Assembly (NCBI GenBank): GCA_009377865.1
Contig: WHTH01000001.1
Location: 1 to 64,000 of the forward strand
DNA: 64,000 nt
Direction: 5' to 3'
Origin: Pseudonocardiaceae bacterium
GTDB taxonomy: Bacteria; Actinomycetota; Actinomycetes; Mycobacteriales; Pseudonocardiaceae
Below are positions 47,190 through 58,291 of this stretch, piece by piece; position 1 is the first letter of the stretch; every line of letters starts with the position of its first letter. Below the pieces are notes generated by a model. The model was not told the origin of the DNA and searched no databases. It saw only the letters and a list, made by a program, of their open reading frames with translations. A program made the translations under genes and the position numbers.

Positions 47190-48389
47190 TCAGGTCCCGG
47201 TCGAAGATCTTACCCACCGGTGAACGCCGGGTTGGTCATTCTGCGCTGGGGAGTCGAAAAGATGGGCCGGGATGTCCACCTCGTTGCACTGGCCGGCCGG
47301 GGTGACGGTGACGCGCCAGGCGTCCACGGTGGGCTTGCCGGTGTCGATCCACCATCGATAGGCGGCCTCTACCTCGTCCCAGAGGCGGCGGGTACCGCCC
47401 TGGCGAACCTCGTAGGGCGGATCCGGGGTGAGTGCGATAGCGGCCCACGACCCGGTGTCGGGGTCGAGCAGCCATTGGGTTCCGGTGCTGTCGCTGCCGG
47501 GGGCGTAGTGCTTGTGGATGCCGCACACGCGCATGCCGATGGCGGTAGCGGCATCGCGGTCCCCAGCGACCCGGTAGGGGTGCACGTCGGTGGTCGACAC
47601 GGCTGCGGTGTCGGTGTCGATGGGCCGGCCACGCGGGCGAGGGACGCGTTGCGCGCGGAGCGCCATGAATGCGGCCGCTCCACCGAACCGGCCGCTGGCC
47701 GTCCCGTCGTGGCCGACGTCGAGGGTGAGTATCCCCGGCGGTTGATAGGTCCCGGCCATCGGCACCACGACGCGCCCACCTGGCACCGTCTGCGAGATCC
47801 ACGCGTACGGGATCGTGGTGACTGCTGCGGTCACGAGGACCCGGTCGTAGGGCGCGTTCGCCGGGTATCCCTGCGCCCCATCGCCGGTGATCACGGTGAC
47901 TTTCCCGAAGCCGGTCGCGGCGAGGGCGTCCCTGGCGTGGTCGGCCACCTGCGGGTCGATCTCGACGGTGACCACGTTGTCCTGGCCGAGCCGGTGTGCG
48001 AGCAGCGCGGCGTTGTATCCGGTGCCGGTGCCGACCTCCAACACCGTCATCCCAGGTTCCGCTTGCAGCCCGATGAGCATGTCCGCGACCACCGACGGCT
48101 GCGACGCCGAGGACGTCACCTCGTGGCCGGTGCCGTCCTCGGCGGGGTTACCGTCATCGACCTGCGTGTCGACGGCGCGGTTCGCGTAGGCCACCTCGAG
48201 CCACTCGCCGGGCTCCTCGTCGCGGTGCAGCGGGTACATGTCATTGCCGTCCACATCCCGCCGCTGGCGCCACACCAGCGCAGGGATGAAAGCGTGCCGA
48301 GGCACGTCGGCGAAGGCCTGCCGCCACGGCCCGGGCAATTCTTCCAGTTCGCCGACCAACCGCGCACGCAGGTCGGCGGGGTCAGCCAT
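47190..48389 (-). CDS. Protein-L-isoaspartate methyltransferase-like protein
   Basis: 399 residues. The PCMT core reads AFADVPRHAFIPALVWRQRR, VTSSASQPSVVADMLIGLQA, then SAM motif I VLEVGTGTGYNAALLAHRLG and VTVITGDGAQGYPANAPYDR VLV. A C-terminal extension of about 150 residues (WLLDPDTGSWAAIALTPDPP) is unlike the 200-residue housekeeping enzyme and is shared with PCMT-like enzymes found in RiPP loci (graspetides, imiditides), where aspartate is converted to aspartimide. ATG 48389 shares a base with the stop of an upstream proline-rich frame (TAATG). No ATP-grasp gene is present. Confidence 0.8.
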   Translation of the reverse strand: MADPADLRARLVGELEELPGPWRQAFADVPRHAFIPALVWRQRRDVDGNDMYPLHRDEEPGEWLEVAYANRAVDTQVDDGNPAEDGTGHEVTSSASQPSVVADMLIGLQAEPGMTVLEVGTGTGYNAALLAHRLGQDNVVTVEIDPQVADHARDALAATGFGKVTVITGDGAQGYPANAPYDRVLVTAAVTTIPYAWISQTVPGGRVVVPMAGTYQPPGILTLDVGHDGTASGRFGGAAAFMALRAQRVPRPRGRPIDTDTAAVSTTDVHPYRVAGDRDAATAIGMRVCGIHKHYAPGSDSTGTQWLLDPDTGSWAAIALTPDPPYEVRQGGTRRLWDEVEAAYRWWIDTGKPTVDAWRVTVTPAGQCNEVDIPAHLFDSPAQNDQPGVHRWVRSSTGT

Positions 48390-48454
48390 TACTTCTTGTC
48401 GTGCTTGCCGGGGGGCGGCGGCGGGGGGCCCGCACCGCCTTGTGCTGACGCAGG
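48389..48454 (-). other. Proline-rich peptide tail coupled to the methyltransferase
   Basis: A frame of 21 codons, open after TGA 48455, reads PASAQGGAGPPPPPPGKHDK plus a final K and ends in TAA that overlaps the methyltransferase ATG by one base. It has no start codon of its own, so it is the last part of a lost or frameshifted gene. In the adjacent frame upstream codons read PDGRRLDDLRQHKAVRAP, which could be the other part. It might be the end of a substrate peptide; unproven. Confidence 0.35.
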
Positions 48455-48526
48455 TCATCGAGCCGACGACCATCGGGCAGGCGCTACTGCGACGAACCGT
48501 TCGCGCTGACGCCGCTGGGCTTGCAG

Positions 48527-49246
48527 CTAACGGCGGAGCCGCCGTTGCACTGCGGCATCGGTCTTGCGGGCGATGTCGGCGACGGCGGCCCGCTGCGCCT
48601 CGGCGGCCTCGTAGTCATCGCGCCGGTCACGCACCACGCGCGCCGGGATGCCCACGGCGACGGAGTAGTCCGGGATCTCCCCCCGCACCACGGCGTTCGC
48701 ACCCAGCACGCAGCCCCGCCCGACGCGGGTGCCGCGCAGCACTGTCACCTTGGTCCCGACCCAGCTGCCCGGCCCGATCCGGACGGGACCCTTCACGATC
48801 CCCTGGTCCTTGATCGGCTGGTGCACGTCGTCGGCGCGGTGGTCGAAGTCGACCACGTAGACCCAGTCGGCGATGAGCGTGGCAGCGCCGATCTCGATGT
48901 CGAGGTAGCAGTTCACCGTGCTGTCGTTGCCGAAGACGACCCGGTCGCCGATCCGCAGCGAGCCCTCGTGGCACCGGATGGAGTTGCCGTCGCCGATGTG
49001 CACCCAGCGGCCGATCTCGAGCCGCCCGTAGCCGGACCGGCATTGCAGCTCGACGTTGCGGCCGAGAAAGACCATCCCGCGCAGCACGATGTGCGGGTGG
49101 ATCAGCCGCAGCCGCAGCAGCCGCCAGTACCGCAGCAGGTACCAGGGCGTGAAGGCCCGGTTGCGCAGCACCCAGCGCAGCGAGTCGCGGGACAGGAAGC
49201 GGGCCTGCTCGGGGTCACGGCGCCCTGCCGTGCTCAACCTGCGCAT
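48527..49246 (-). CDS. Hexapeptide-repeat acyltransferase (Rv3034c-like)
   Basis: 239 residues with a left-handed beta-helix: YGRLEIGRWVHIGDGNSIRC, LRIGDRVVFGNDSTVNCYLD, GPVRIGPGSWVGTKVTVLRG and GCVLGANAVVRGEIPDYSVA VGIPARVV are hexapeptide rungs of the xenobiotic/maltose acetyltransferase type, with the catalytic His in VVDFDHRADDVHQPI. In mycobacteria Rv3034c lies beside the methylglucose-lipopolysaccharide genes. It is likely an O-acyltransferase for a glycan. Confidence 0.82.
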   Translation of the reverse strand: MRRLSTAGRRDPEQARFLSRDSLRWVLRNRAFTPWYLLRYWRLLRLRLIHPHIVLRGMVFLGRNVELQCRSGYGRLEIGRWVHIGDGNSIRCHEGSLRIGDRVVFGNDSTVNCYLDIEIGAATLIADWVYVVDFDHRADDVHQPIKDQGIVKGPVRIGPGSWVGTKVTVLRGTRVGRGCVLGANAVVRGEIPDYSVAVGIPARVVRDRRDDYEAAEAQRAAVADIARKTDAAVQRRLRR

Positions 49247-49296
49247 CGCCGCAACAGGCTACGCGCCACCGGCGCACCGTAGGGTTGGATGGGCGG

Positions 49297-50142
49297 GTGG
49301 ACCCGCGCACGGTGACGGTGGTCGGCAGCGTGAACCTCGATCTGGTGGCGGCGTTGCCACGGCTGCCGCAACCCGGCGAGACGCTGACCGCCAGCGGCCT
49401 GCGCAAGGTCGCAGGTGGCAAGGGTGCGAACCAGGCGCTGGCCGCCGCCAGGGCGGGCGCGCGGGTCCGGCTGGTCGCCGCCGTCGGGAACGACGGCGAC
49501 GCGCAGGTGGCGCTGGAGCTGCTGCGCCGCGACGGCGTCGAACTCGACGGGGTGCGCACGCTCGACGCTGCCACCGGGCTCGCGCTGATCGAGGTCGACG
49601 AGACCGGTGAGAACACCATCGTCGTGGTGCCCGGCGCGAATGCGCAGCTGCAGGTGTCGCGCGACGACGTCGCCGGGGCCGACGCGGTGCTGTCCGTCCT
49701 GGAGGTGCCCGATGCCGCGGTGCGGGCCGCGGCCGAGCATGCCGATGGGCTGTTCGTGCTCAACGCCGCACCGGCGCGCCCGGTGCCCGACGCCGTGCTG
49801 CGCCGGGCCGACCTCGTGGTGGTCAACCGCGCCGAGCACGCCGCATTGCCCGGCGTCGACCGCGCCCGTGTCGTCGCCGTTACCGACGGGCCCCGCGACG
49901 CCGTGCTGCTGCGCGACGGCCGTGAGGTCGCCCGGGCGATCCCACCGCCGGTCGATGCCGTCGACGGCACGGCCGCCGGGGATGCGTTCGTCGGGGTGGC
50001 CGTCGTCGGCATGCTGGAGGGGCGCGCCGACGCCGACCTGCTCGCCCGGGCCTGCGCCGCCGGCGCGCTGGCCGCCACCCGCCACGGTGCGCAGCCGTCG
50101 CTGCCCACCGCCGCCGAGATCGACGAGGTGCTCGCCCGGTGA
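49297..50142 (+). CDS. rbsK: Ribokinase (PfkB family)
   Basis: 281 residues. Phosphorylates ribose at O5. The signatures are VTVVGSVNLDLVAALPRLPQ and KVAGGKGANQALAAARAGA near the start and PVDAVDGTAAGDAFVGVAVV (catalytic Asp) near the end. GTG 49297 is the preferred start; a TTG at 49285 is in frame. Its stop overlaps the nucleoside hydrolase GTG, so both enzymes form a nucleoside salvage unit: hydrolase frees ribose and ribokinase activates it. Confidence 0.9.
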   Translation: MDPRTVTVVGSVNLDLVAALPRLPQPGETLTASGLRKVAGGKGANQALAAARAGARVRLVAAVGNDGDAQVALELLRRDGVELDGVRTLDAATGLALIEVDETGENTIVVVPGANAQLQVSRDDVAGADAVLSVLEVPDAAVRAAAEHADGLFVLNAAPARPVPDAVLRRADLVVVNRAEHAALPGVDRARVVAVTDGPRDAVLLRDGREVARAIPPPVDAVDGTAAGDAFVGVAVVGMLEGRADADLLARACAAGALAATRHGAQPSLPTAAEIDEVLAR

Positions 50143-51077
50143 CCGTTCCCGTCATCATCGACACCGACCCGGGGGTCGACGACGCGGTGGCCCTGCTGCT
50201 CGCCGCCGCCAGCCCCGAGCTGGAGCTGCTCGCCATCACCACCGTCTTCGGCAACGTCGGGCTCGAGGCGGTGACCGACAACGCGCTGCGACTGCGGGCG
50301 CTGGCCGCACTCGGCCACGTGCCGGTGGCCGCCGGGGCGGACCGGCCGCTGGTGCACCCGCAGGCCGAGCGAGCCGACCGCTGGCACGGCAGTGACGGGC
50401 TGGGCGGCTGCGCCGCCGAGCTACCGGAACCCGACGGTCCGGTCAACGCTCGTGGCGCCGTCGCGTTGATGGCAGACCTGCTGGCTGTCGCACCGTCGCC
50501 GGTGACGCTGGTCGCGATCGGCCCGCTGACCAATGTCGCGCTGCTGCTGGCGGCGCATCCCGAGGTCAAACCCCACATCGCCCGGATCGTGGTGATGGGA
50601 GGCAGCCTGTCCGGCGGCAACACCACTGCAGCCGCGGAATTCAACGTGGCGTGTGACCCGGAGGCGGCCCGGCGGGTCCTCGTCGAGGAGGACGTGGCCA
50701 CGACGCTGGTCCCACTGGATCTCACGCTGCGCTGCGCGGTCGACGGTGCGTGGCTCGACGAGCTGGCCACCGCCGGCCCGCGCGGCGCCGCGCTGGGACG
50801 GGTGATCGAGCACTACCGCACGCAGTTCCGTGAGTTCTCCGGGGGTGACGCGGTCCCGCTGCACGACTCGCTGGCCGTGCTCGAAGCTGCGGTGCCGGGG
50901 ACGCTGCGCACCACCGCGCTGCCGCTCGAGGTGGTCTACGACCACGGCCCCGCCAGGGGCGTACTGTTCGCCGCCCGTCGCAGCGGTGCCGGCGGCCGTC
51001 TTGTCGACGTCGCGCTCGACGCCGATGTCGACGAGGTCAGCGCCACGGTCCTGCGGCGGCTGCGCAGGCTCTGCTAG
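50139..51077 (+). CDS. Inosine/uridine-preferring nucleoside hydrolase
   Basis: 312 residues. The calcium-binding N-terminus VIIDTDPGVDDAVALLLAAA is diagnostic, with VFGNVGLEAVTDNALRL, NVALLLAAHPEV, VMGGSLSGGNTTAAAEFNVA CDPEAA and DAVPLHDSLAVLEA following. Cleaves the N-glycosidic bond of ribonucleosides. Starts at GTG 50139 within the ribokinase stop. Confidence 0.92.
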   Translation: MTVPVIIDTDPGVDDAVALLLAAASPELELLAITTVFGNVGLEAVTDNALRLRALAALGHVPVAAGADRPLVHPQAERADRWHGSDGLGGCAAELPEPDGPVNARGAVALMADLLAVAPSPVTLVAIGPLTNVALLLAAHPEVKPHIARIVVMGGSLSGGNTTAAAEFNVACDPEAARRVLVEEDVATTLVPLDLTLRCAVDGAWLDELATAGPRGAALGRVIEHYRTQFREFSGGDAVPLHDSLAVLEAAVPGTLRTTALPLEVVYDHGPARGVLFAARRSGAGGRLVDVALDADVDEVSATVLRRLRRLC

Positions 51078-51185
51078 CGGGCTGTGGCGGCGTAGTCGGC
51101 CACGCCGACGGCGTTGCTCGCCGAGTTCGAGCGCGACTCCGGCACATGACTGCATTTCGGTTCCGAATCACGGTGCGCTGAACCG

Positions 51186-54107
<2,922 letters not shown>

Positions 54108-54307
54108 GCGATCCCTTCGGATCGGAGTCGATCGGGTGCCCCGGCGGACCCGATACGGCCTCGGCCCGAGACCCACCCGACGGGACGCGCGGAGCGGTAC
54201 CCATGCTATGCGCCGGCACCGACACAAAACCCGCGGGCGACGTCATCCGCGCGGCCTGCTGCGCCGTGCGGTGTCGGACGCGGTGCCGGGGCACTACTGT
54301 CTCGGGC

Positions 54308-54982
54308 GTGGATGTGCTTGATGATTACACCGGACATGTCGACCCGGGCGGGTCGGCGACCCGACGCACACTGGACGGCCTGACCGTCAGCAAGCTGTCG
54401 GTGGGGCCGATGGACAACAACGCCTACCTGCTGACCTGCCGGTCGACCGGCGAGGCGTTGCTGATCGACGCGGCGAACGAGGCCGAGCGCCTGATGGACC
54501 TGGTGGGCCACGGGGCGGACCGTCCCGAGCTGCGCACCATCGTCACGACCCACCGTCACGGCGACCATTGGCAGGCGCTCGGTGCGGTCGCAGGAGCCAC
54601 CGGTGCCGAGACCATCGCGCACCCGGTCGACGCTCCCGGGCTGCCACTGCCTCCCGATCAGCTGGTGGAGCACGGCGCCACGGTGACCGTCGGGAACTGC
54701 CTGCTCGAGGTGATCCACCTGCGGGGCCACACCCCGGGCTCGATCGCATTGCTCTACCGCGACGGCGATCGGCCGCACCTGTTCACCGGCGACGCGTTGT
54801 TCCCTGGCGGGCCTGGCAAGACAACCAGCCCAGAGGACTTCGAGTCGCTCGTGGGTGACCTGGAGTCGCGGGTGTTCGACCAGCTGCCGGACGAGACCTG
54901 GTTCTACCCCGGGCACGGGGACGACTCCACCCTCGGCGAGCAGCGCCCACACCTGCAGGAATGGCGCCAGCGGGGTTGGTGA
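54308..54982 (+). CDS. MBL-fold metallo-hydrolase
   Basis: 224 residues. The metallo-beta-lactamase motif is IVTTHRHGDHWQALGAVAGA (HxHxDH), then HLRGHTPGSIALLYRDGDRP HLFTGDALFPGG with the third His and bridging Asp, and WFYPGHGDDSTLGEQRPHL. Glyoxalase II-like, and like Rv1637c, the neighbour of uvrA in mycobacteria. Start GTG 54308. Divergent from uvrA. Confidence 0.88.
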   Translation: MDVLDDYTGHVDPGGSATRRTLDGLTVSKLSVGPMDNNAYLLTCRSTGEALLIDAANEAERLMDLVGHGADRPELRTIVTTHRHGDHWQALGAVAGATGAETIAHPVDAPGLPLPPDQLVEHGATVTVGNCLLEVIHLRGHTPGSIALLYRDGDRPHLFTGDALFPGGPGKTTSPEDFESLVGDLESRVFDQLPDETWFYPGHGDDSTLGEQRPHLQEWRQRGW

Positions 54983-55013
54983 TCCAGCCGAGGCTTCGGG
55001 GGAAGTGGCTCCA

Positions 55014-55608
55014 TCAGCTCTCGCAGGCGACACCGTCGTCATCGCGGTCCAGGCCGGACCGGTAGCCGGAATCACCGGCATACAGCGGTGCGGCGCCAGC
55101 TGAGCGAGCGGCCGAGCAGTTGTCGTAGTAGGCGAGGCCACCGCCGTCCGATTCCGTCGTGGGTTCGGGCCGGGCCGCTGGCTCTGGCTCGACAACTCGC
55201 GGCGGTGAGCGGTCAGCACCGAGAAGTCCCGACCATCGGGCAGCAGGATGTATGCCAGCGTGCGACCGAAGCCATCCACCCGGTCCTGAGTGGGATCTCG
55301 ACGACGGTGACCGATTGGTTGAGCAGGGTCCGCTGGGCGAACTCGGTTGCTTCGGGTCCCCAGCACTCGACCGGCTTGCCGGGTGCCACCGTCTCCGGAG
55401 TGTCGATCCCGATAATCCTTACGGTGCGCCCGTCGTTGAGTGTGACGGTGTCGCCGTCGACAACGTCGACCACGGTGGTCACCGGGGGCGGTGGTGGGCT
55501 CGACGAGGGCGGCCCGCGCGGTGCGGGGCGCGGCCGCAAGGGGAGAAGCCGCGCCGCCGGGCTCGACGGTAGCCGCTCGACGCGGCTGGTTGGAGCCGAA
55601 CGGGCCAA
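55014..55608 (-). pseudogene. Thermonuclease with excalibur domain, two frameshifts
   Basis: Starting at 55608 the frame holds a Pro/Arg-rich lead-in and the SNase-like core VDVVDGDTVTLNDGRTVRII GIDTPETV and ECWGPEATEFAQRTLLNQSV. Near 55300 the reading shifts to DPTQDRVDGFGRTLAYILLP DGRDFSVL. A third frame ends with the excalibur calcium-binding motif LAYYDNCSAARSAGAAPLYA and LDRDDDGVACES before the stop at 55014. The piece between DFSVL and the excalibur domain is shortened. A secreted nuclease in intact relatives. Confidence 0.75.
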
Positions 55609-55683
55609 GTGGCTACCGCGATGGTCGTTCAGCGCCGAAGTGCCCCGATCAGCCGCGTTCCCACCGTGCGGAGCTAGCCTCAG

Positions 55684-55968
55684 CTATGCGGCGGAGCGCA
55701 GGAGCTTCTCCAGCTCAGTCAGCCAGCCTCGGTAGGTCCACCCGCTTCCAGGCGGGTAGTAGTAGCTCCCCAGCTTGCCTGTGATCGCGTCCAGCTGTGC
55801 CTCGTCGTGGTCGGCCTCGAGGATCCGGCGAACCTGATCGGCCGCGCGGGCAACGTAGTCCGCTGGCTCAACGGAGCGGAAGTCACTCACCGCGGTCCAC
55901 GCGTCGCCGTAGATCTCCTTCCAGTCCTGGTGCAGATACGCGCCGAAAAGCGTCAAGAGCCATCCCAC
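55684..55968 (-). CDS. CdiI-like contact-dependent inhibition immunity protein
   Basis: 94 residues. The start LLTLFGAYLHQDWKEIYGDA WTAVSDF with the FGxYxHQDW pattern and the later YYPPGSGWTYRGWLTELEKL are typical of the small helical CdiI_2-type immunity proteins that bind a cognate toxin. GTG 55968. Only a remnant of a toxin-like gene lies upstream, so it is an orphan immunity gene, possibly kept as protection from neighbours. Confidence 0.7.
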   Translation of the reverse strand: MGWLLTLFGAYLHQDWKEIYGDAWTAVSDFRSVEPADYVARAADQVRRILEADHDEAQLDAITGKLGSYYYPPGSGWTYRGWLTELEKLLRSAA

Positions 55969-56014
55969 CCAGGACCTTCATAGCTGCTACTCGTGTCGAT
56001 CATGGCCTCGTTCG

Positions 56015-56350
56015 TCATGTTACTGTAGTAACTGGAGGACTCCCTAATTCTCGGCTGGCGGCGGCAGCGCCGTACTGGCCGGCGGTGGCGCCGTACTCGC
56101 CGCGCTCATGCCGCCCGTCACCGTCGGGGGCGCGGTACTGCTGGCCGCCGTAGAGCGCGTTGATGGCGTTCGCGCACCGGCGCTCGGCGTCATGGAAATC
56201 GGCCATCGCGGTATTGACCGCGCTGAGCAGCTCGTTGCTGCGCTCGGACTTGGCGTCATCATCGGCCCAGTCGTCGTCGCCGTCGACCGAGGCCTCGAAG
56301 TCTCCGGCCTGGGCGCGCAGCGCATCCAGCCGCGCCTGAATCTGGCGCAC
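56015..56350 (-). pseudogene. Polymorphic-toxin core fragment
   Basis: About 111 codons reading RQIQARLDALRAQAGDFEAS and FHDAERRCANAINALYGGQQ then DGDGRHERGEYGATAGQ. This matches the coiled-coil-to-linker part (ERxCANxINALYGG) of secreted polymorphic toxins in actinobacteria. The N-terminal trafficking region is replaced by a small unrelated gene, and the toxin tip is missing before the immunity gene. The frame begins just after TGA 56363. Confidence 0.6.
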
Positions 56351-56362
56351 CTCGCCGGAGCG

Positions 56363-56509
56363 TCAGCGGCGATGATCCGATCGGCCACGGTGTGTGCACA
56401 GCGCCTCGGCGTAGCACTGCACAGCGGCCCGTTCCACGGTGACGGCCGCGAAGGCGTGACAACGACCGTCGAGTGGGGACACCGCCCACCGCACCGCCGG
56501 GGCGTTCAC
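56363..56509 (-). CDS. Small protein of 48 residues, RWAVSP family
   Basis: GTG 56509 opens VNAPAVRWAVSPLDGRCHAF, then VTVERAAVQCYAEALCTH with two Cys and a His, and a basic end. It shares RWA-[LV]-SP-x-D-x-R-x-HA with the small genes at 11152 and 13541. The GTG overlaps the stop of the small membrane gene (GTGA), which lies just downstream of an XRE regulator. The last eight residues may come from the junction with the toxin remnant. Probably a zinc-binding or peptide-like small protein; function unknown. Confidence 0.55.
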   Translation of the reverse strand: MNAPAVRWAVSPLDGRCHAFAAVTVERAAVQCYAEALCTHRGRSDHRR

Positions 56510-56655
56510 AGCGCCGTCCGGGCCAGCGAGAGGGCACGGTGGCGACCTGCCGCCCGACGAGGCCGCAACTGGTCACGCAGACGCGGTGTCGGCACCAGCA
56601 GCGGCAACACGATCACGGCGAGCATGACCGCCACGCCTGCCAACTGTTCGAGCAT
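56506..56655 (-). CDS. Small single-pass membrane protein of 49 residues
   Basis: ATG 56655 encodes MLEQLAGVAVMLAVIVLPLL followed by VPTPRLRDQLRPRRAAG, one clear hydrophobic helix (about residues 5–22) and a strongly basic cytoplasmic tail. Its stop overlaps the GTG of the RWAVSP gene. It lies 48 bases downstream of the XRE regulator in the same direction, so the three form one likely unit. No known family. Confidence 0.55.
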   Translation of the reverse strand: MLEQLAGVAVMLAVIVLPLLVPTPRLRDQLRPRRAAGRHRALSLARTAL

Positions 56656-56702
56656 GCCGAGTGGCGAGGGCGTGCGGCTAGTCGTTCACGGCGCGTGAAC
56701 CG

Positions 56703-57926
56703 CTAGCCGATGCCGAACCGATTGCGCAGCGAGTCCAACTCCCACACCCGGCGCCGCGCCCGGCGGTCCAGGGCGGCGACCAGCTCACGGGCAAGCGGAT
56801 CGGGGCGGACGTATTGCGGCGCCAGCCGGTCGGCGGCATCGATGTGCCGGATCGCCTCGCCGTCGCGGTCGTGGCCCTCCTGCGCGAGTGCGCGTGCCAT
56901 GTCCAGGTACAGCGCTGAGGACCGCTCGGCGCTACCTAACGCCTCGACGTCAATCGGGACGCGGGTGGCTTCCTCGTAAGCTCGGCCGCCCTCGCCGAGT
57001 TCAATACCGATTCCCAGCCGCCACACCGCGACGTTGGTCGGTCCGAAGTGTTGGCGCATCCCGTTGCGCTCCCCAATCCGAGCTGCGACCGCGGCCGCCT
57101 CATCGAGGTGGGCGCGAGCGTCGTCGGCGTCGCGATCCCGAGCTGCGGTCTGTGCCGAGGTCAGGTGCATCAGCCCGGCCATCTCGGCAGGCAAGCTGTC
57201 ATCGGTGTTGTCCAGTCGCATGGCGGGAGCCAGTTCATCCACGCCGGCAGTCAGCACCGACGACGCGCGATGGCGCGCGGCGAGCCGCATCAGCCCGATC
57301 CCCCAATACCAGCGGGCGAATCCGGTTATGCCGGGATCACCCTGCCGTCGGGCGAACTCGACACCACGCCGGGCCGCAGTGACCGACAAGTCGATGTAGC
57401 CGAGGTTCTTCGCGACCGCGCCCGCGACCATGCACGCGGTGACCAGAGCCGCGAACGCCGGCTGGCTGTCGGGTGCCTTGGCAGTCAACGCGTGCGCGTG
57501 CAGCTCGGTGACCAGAGCGCCCGCATCGCGCCCGGCCAACGAGAACCGGGTCTGGTCGACGTGGGCGCTGGCCTGGTCGATCTGCGCGACAAGCTGGTCA
57601 AGTGGACGAGGCGCCACGTCGGGCACATCGTCCGGCCCGTAGTCGGCAAGCGCCAGCCGAATACCGGGGATGGCGGCCAGCGCGTCGGCGGTGTCCCGGT
57701 CGGCGGGTAGGTAGGGCTGGCCGGTCAGATCGGCCACAGAGCAGCCCAGCCCCCCGGCGAGATCCTCCATCAGCCCCCGGCGCTCGAAGTTGCGCAGCCC
57801 GCGTTCGAGCATCGACAAGTAGCCCTTGGAGATCCCCGCGAGCCCGGCGGCGACCTCCACGCTCAGCCCCCTGCGGCGCCGGATGGTGCGCGCTCGCTGG
57901 CCGATCTCTGCGGCGTCGGTGGCCAT
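56703..57926 (-). CDS. XRE-family regulator with helical C-terminal domain
   Basis: 407 residues. The N-terminal helix-turn-helix is RARTIRRRRGLSVEVAAGLA GISKGYLSMLERGLRNFERR; the C-terminal 300 residues are TPR-like helical repeats (FARWYWGIGLMRLAARHRAS, FGPTNVAVWRLGIGIELGEG). This is the architecture of large actinobacterial XRE proteins, sensors of unknown, perhaps peptide, signals. ATG 57926. A broken relative lies at 1034–1329. Two coupled tiny genes follow. Confidence 0.88.
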   Translation of the reverse strand: MATDAAEIGQRARTIRRRRGLSVEVAAGLAGISKGYLSMLERGLRNFERRGLMEDLAGGLGCSVADLTGQPYLPADRDTADALAAIPGIRLALADYGPDDVPDVAPRPLDQLVAQIDQASAHVDQTRFSLAGRDAGALVTELHAHALTAKAPDSQPAFAALVTACMVAGAVAKNLGYIDLSVTAARRGVEFARRQGDPGITGFARWYWGIGLMRLAARHRASSVLTAGVDELAPAMRLDNTDDSLPAEMAGLMHLTSAQTAARDRDADDARAHLDEAAAVAARIGERNGMRQHFGPTNVAVWRLGIGIELGEGGRAYEEATRVPIDVEALGSAERSSALYLDMARALAQEGHDRDGEAIRHIDAADRLAPQYVRPDPLARELVAALDRRARRRVWELDSLRNRFGIG

Positions 57927-58291
57927 GTGCCTAGGCTACCCAGCGCGGCCAGGCGGGTAGCAGGGGTCACGGTGACGCTGGAGCCTCGCCCGCGACGGTC
58001 AGCCCGACGTGCCGCCCGGGTCGCCGAGCAGCACATAGGCGTCCCGGTAGCCGTCCAGCCAGCCCGCGGCCGCGCTCGGCTCGCGGGGCGTCATATCTGG
58101 ACGCAACCGCCGGACACCGTTGCTCGCGCTGCGCTGCTGACCCCGGCACCGGGCGTGTTCAGCCACGTCTGTAACTCCTCGGTCAGGTCGCCGCGATCCG
58201 GGGCGAGGACACCATGTAGACGGCCGGTACGGGCGGCGAGCGGACACCTGTTGGGCGTGGGTTCCGTTGATTATCGGACTGGCTCGCTAGG
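57927..58291. other. Intergenic stretch between divergent XRE and DNA methylase genes
   Basis: 365 bases. It holds the tiny minus-strand frame at 57999–58094, preceded by coding-like codons without a start (APDRGDLTEELQTWLNTPGA) that end at the ATG of that frame (ATGA). Apart from these remnants no gene, RNA or clear promoter is seen. Confidence 0.35.
57999..58094 (-). CDS. Tiny ORF of 31 residues upstream of the XRE gene
   Basis: ATG 58094 to TGA 57999 encodes MTPREPSAAAGWLDGYRDAY then VLLGDPGGTSG. The WLDGYRDAY helix looks like the end of small actinobacterial proteins. Its ATG overlaps the stop of upstream coding-like codons. No ribosome site is evident. It could be real or a remnant. Confidence 0.3.
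   Translation of the reverse strand: MTPREPSAAAGWLDGYRDAYVLLGDPGGTSG

Noticed and set aside
46026-48509. 827-codon plus-strand frame
   Set aside because: It runs across two minus-strand genes with strong motifs (GH57, PCMT-like) and has none itself.
48385-48520. Intact RiPP precursor gene before the PCMT-like enzyme
   Set aside because: The proline-rich frame has no start codon and is closed by TGA 48455; only a tail can be supported.
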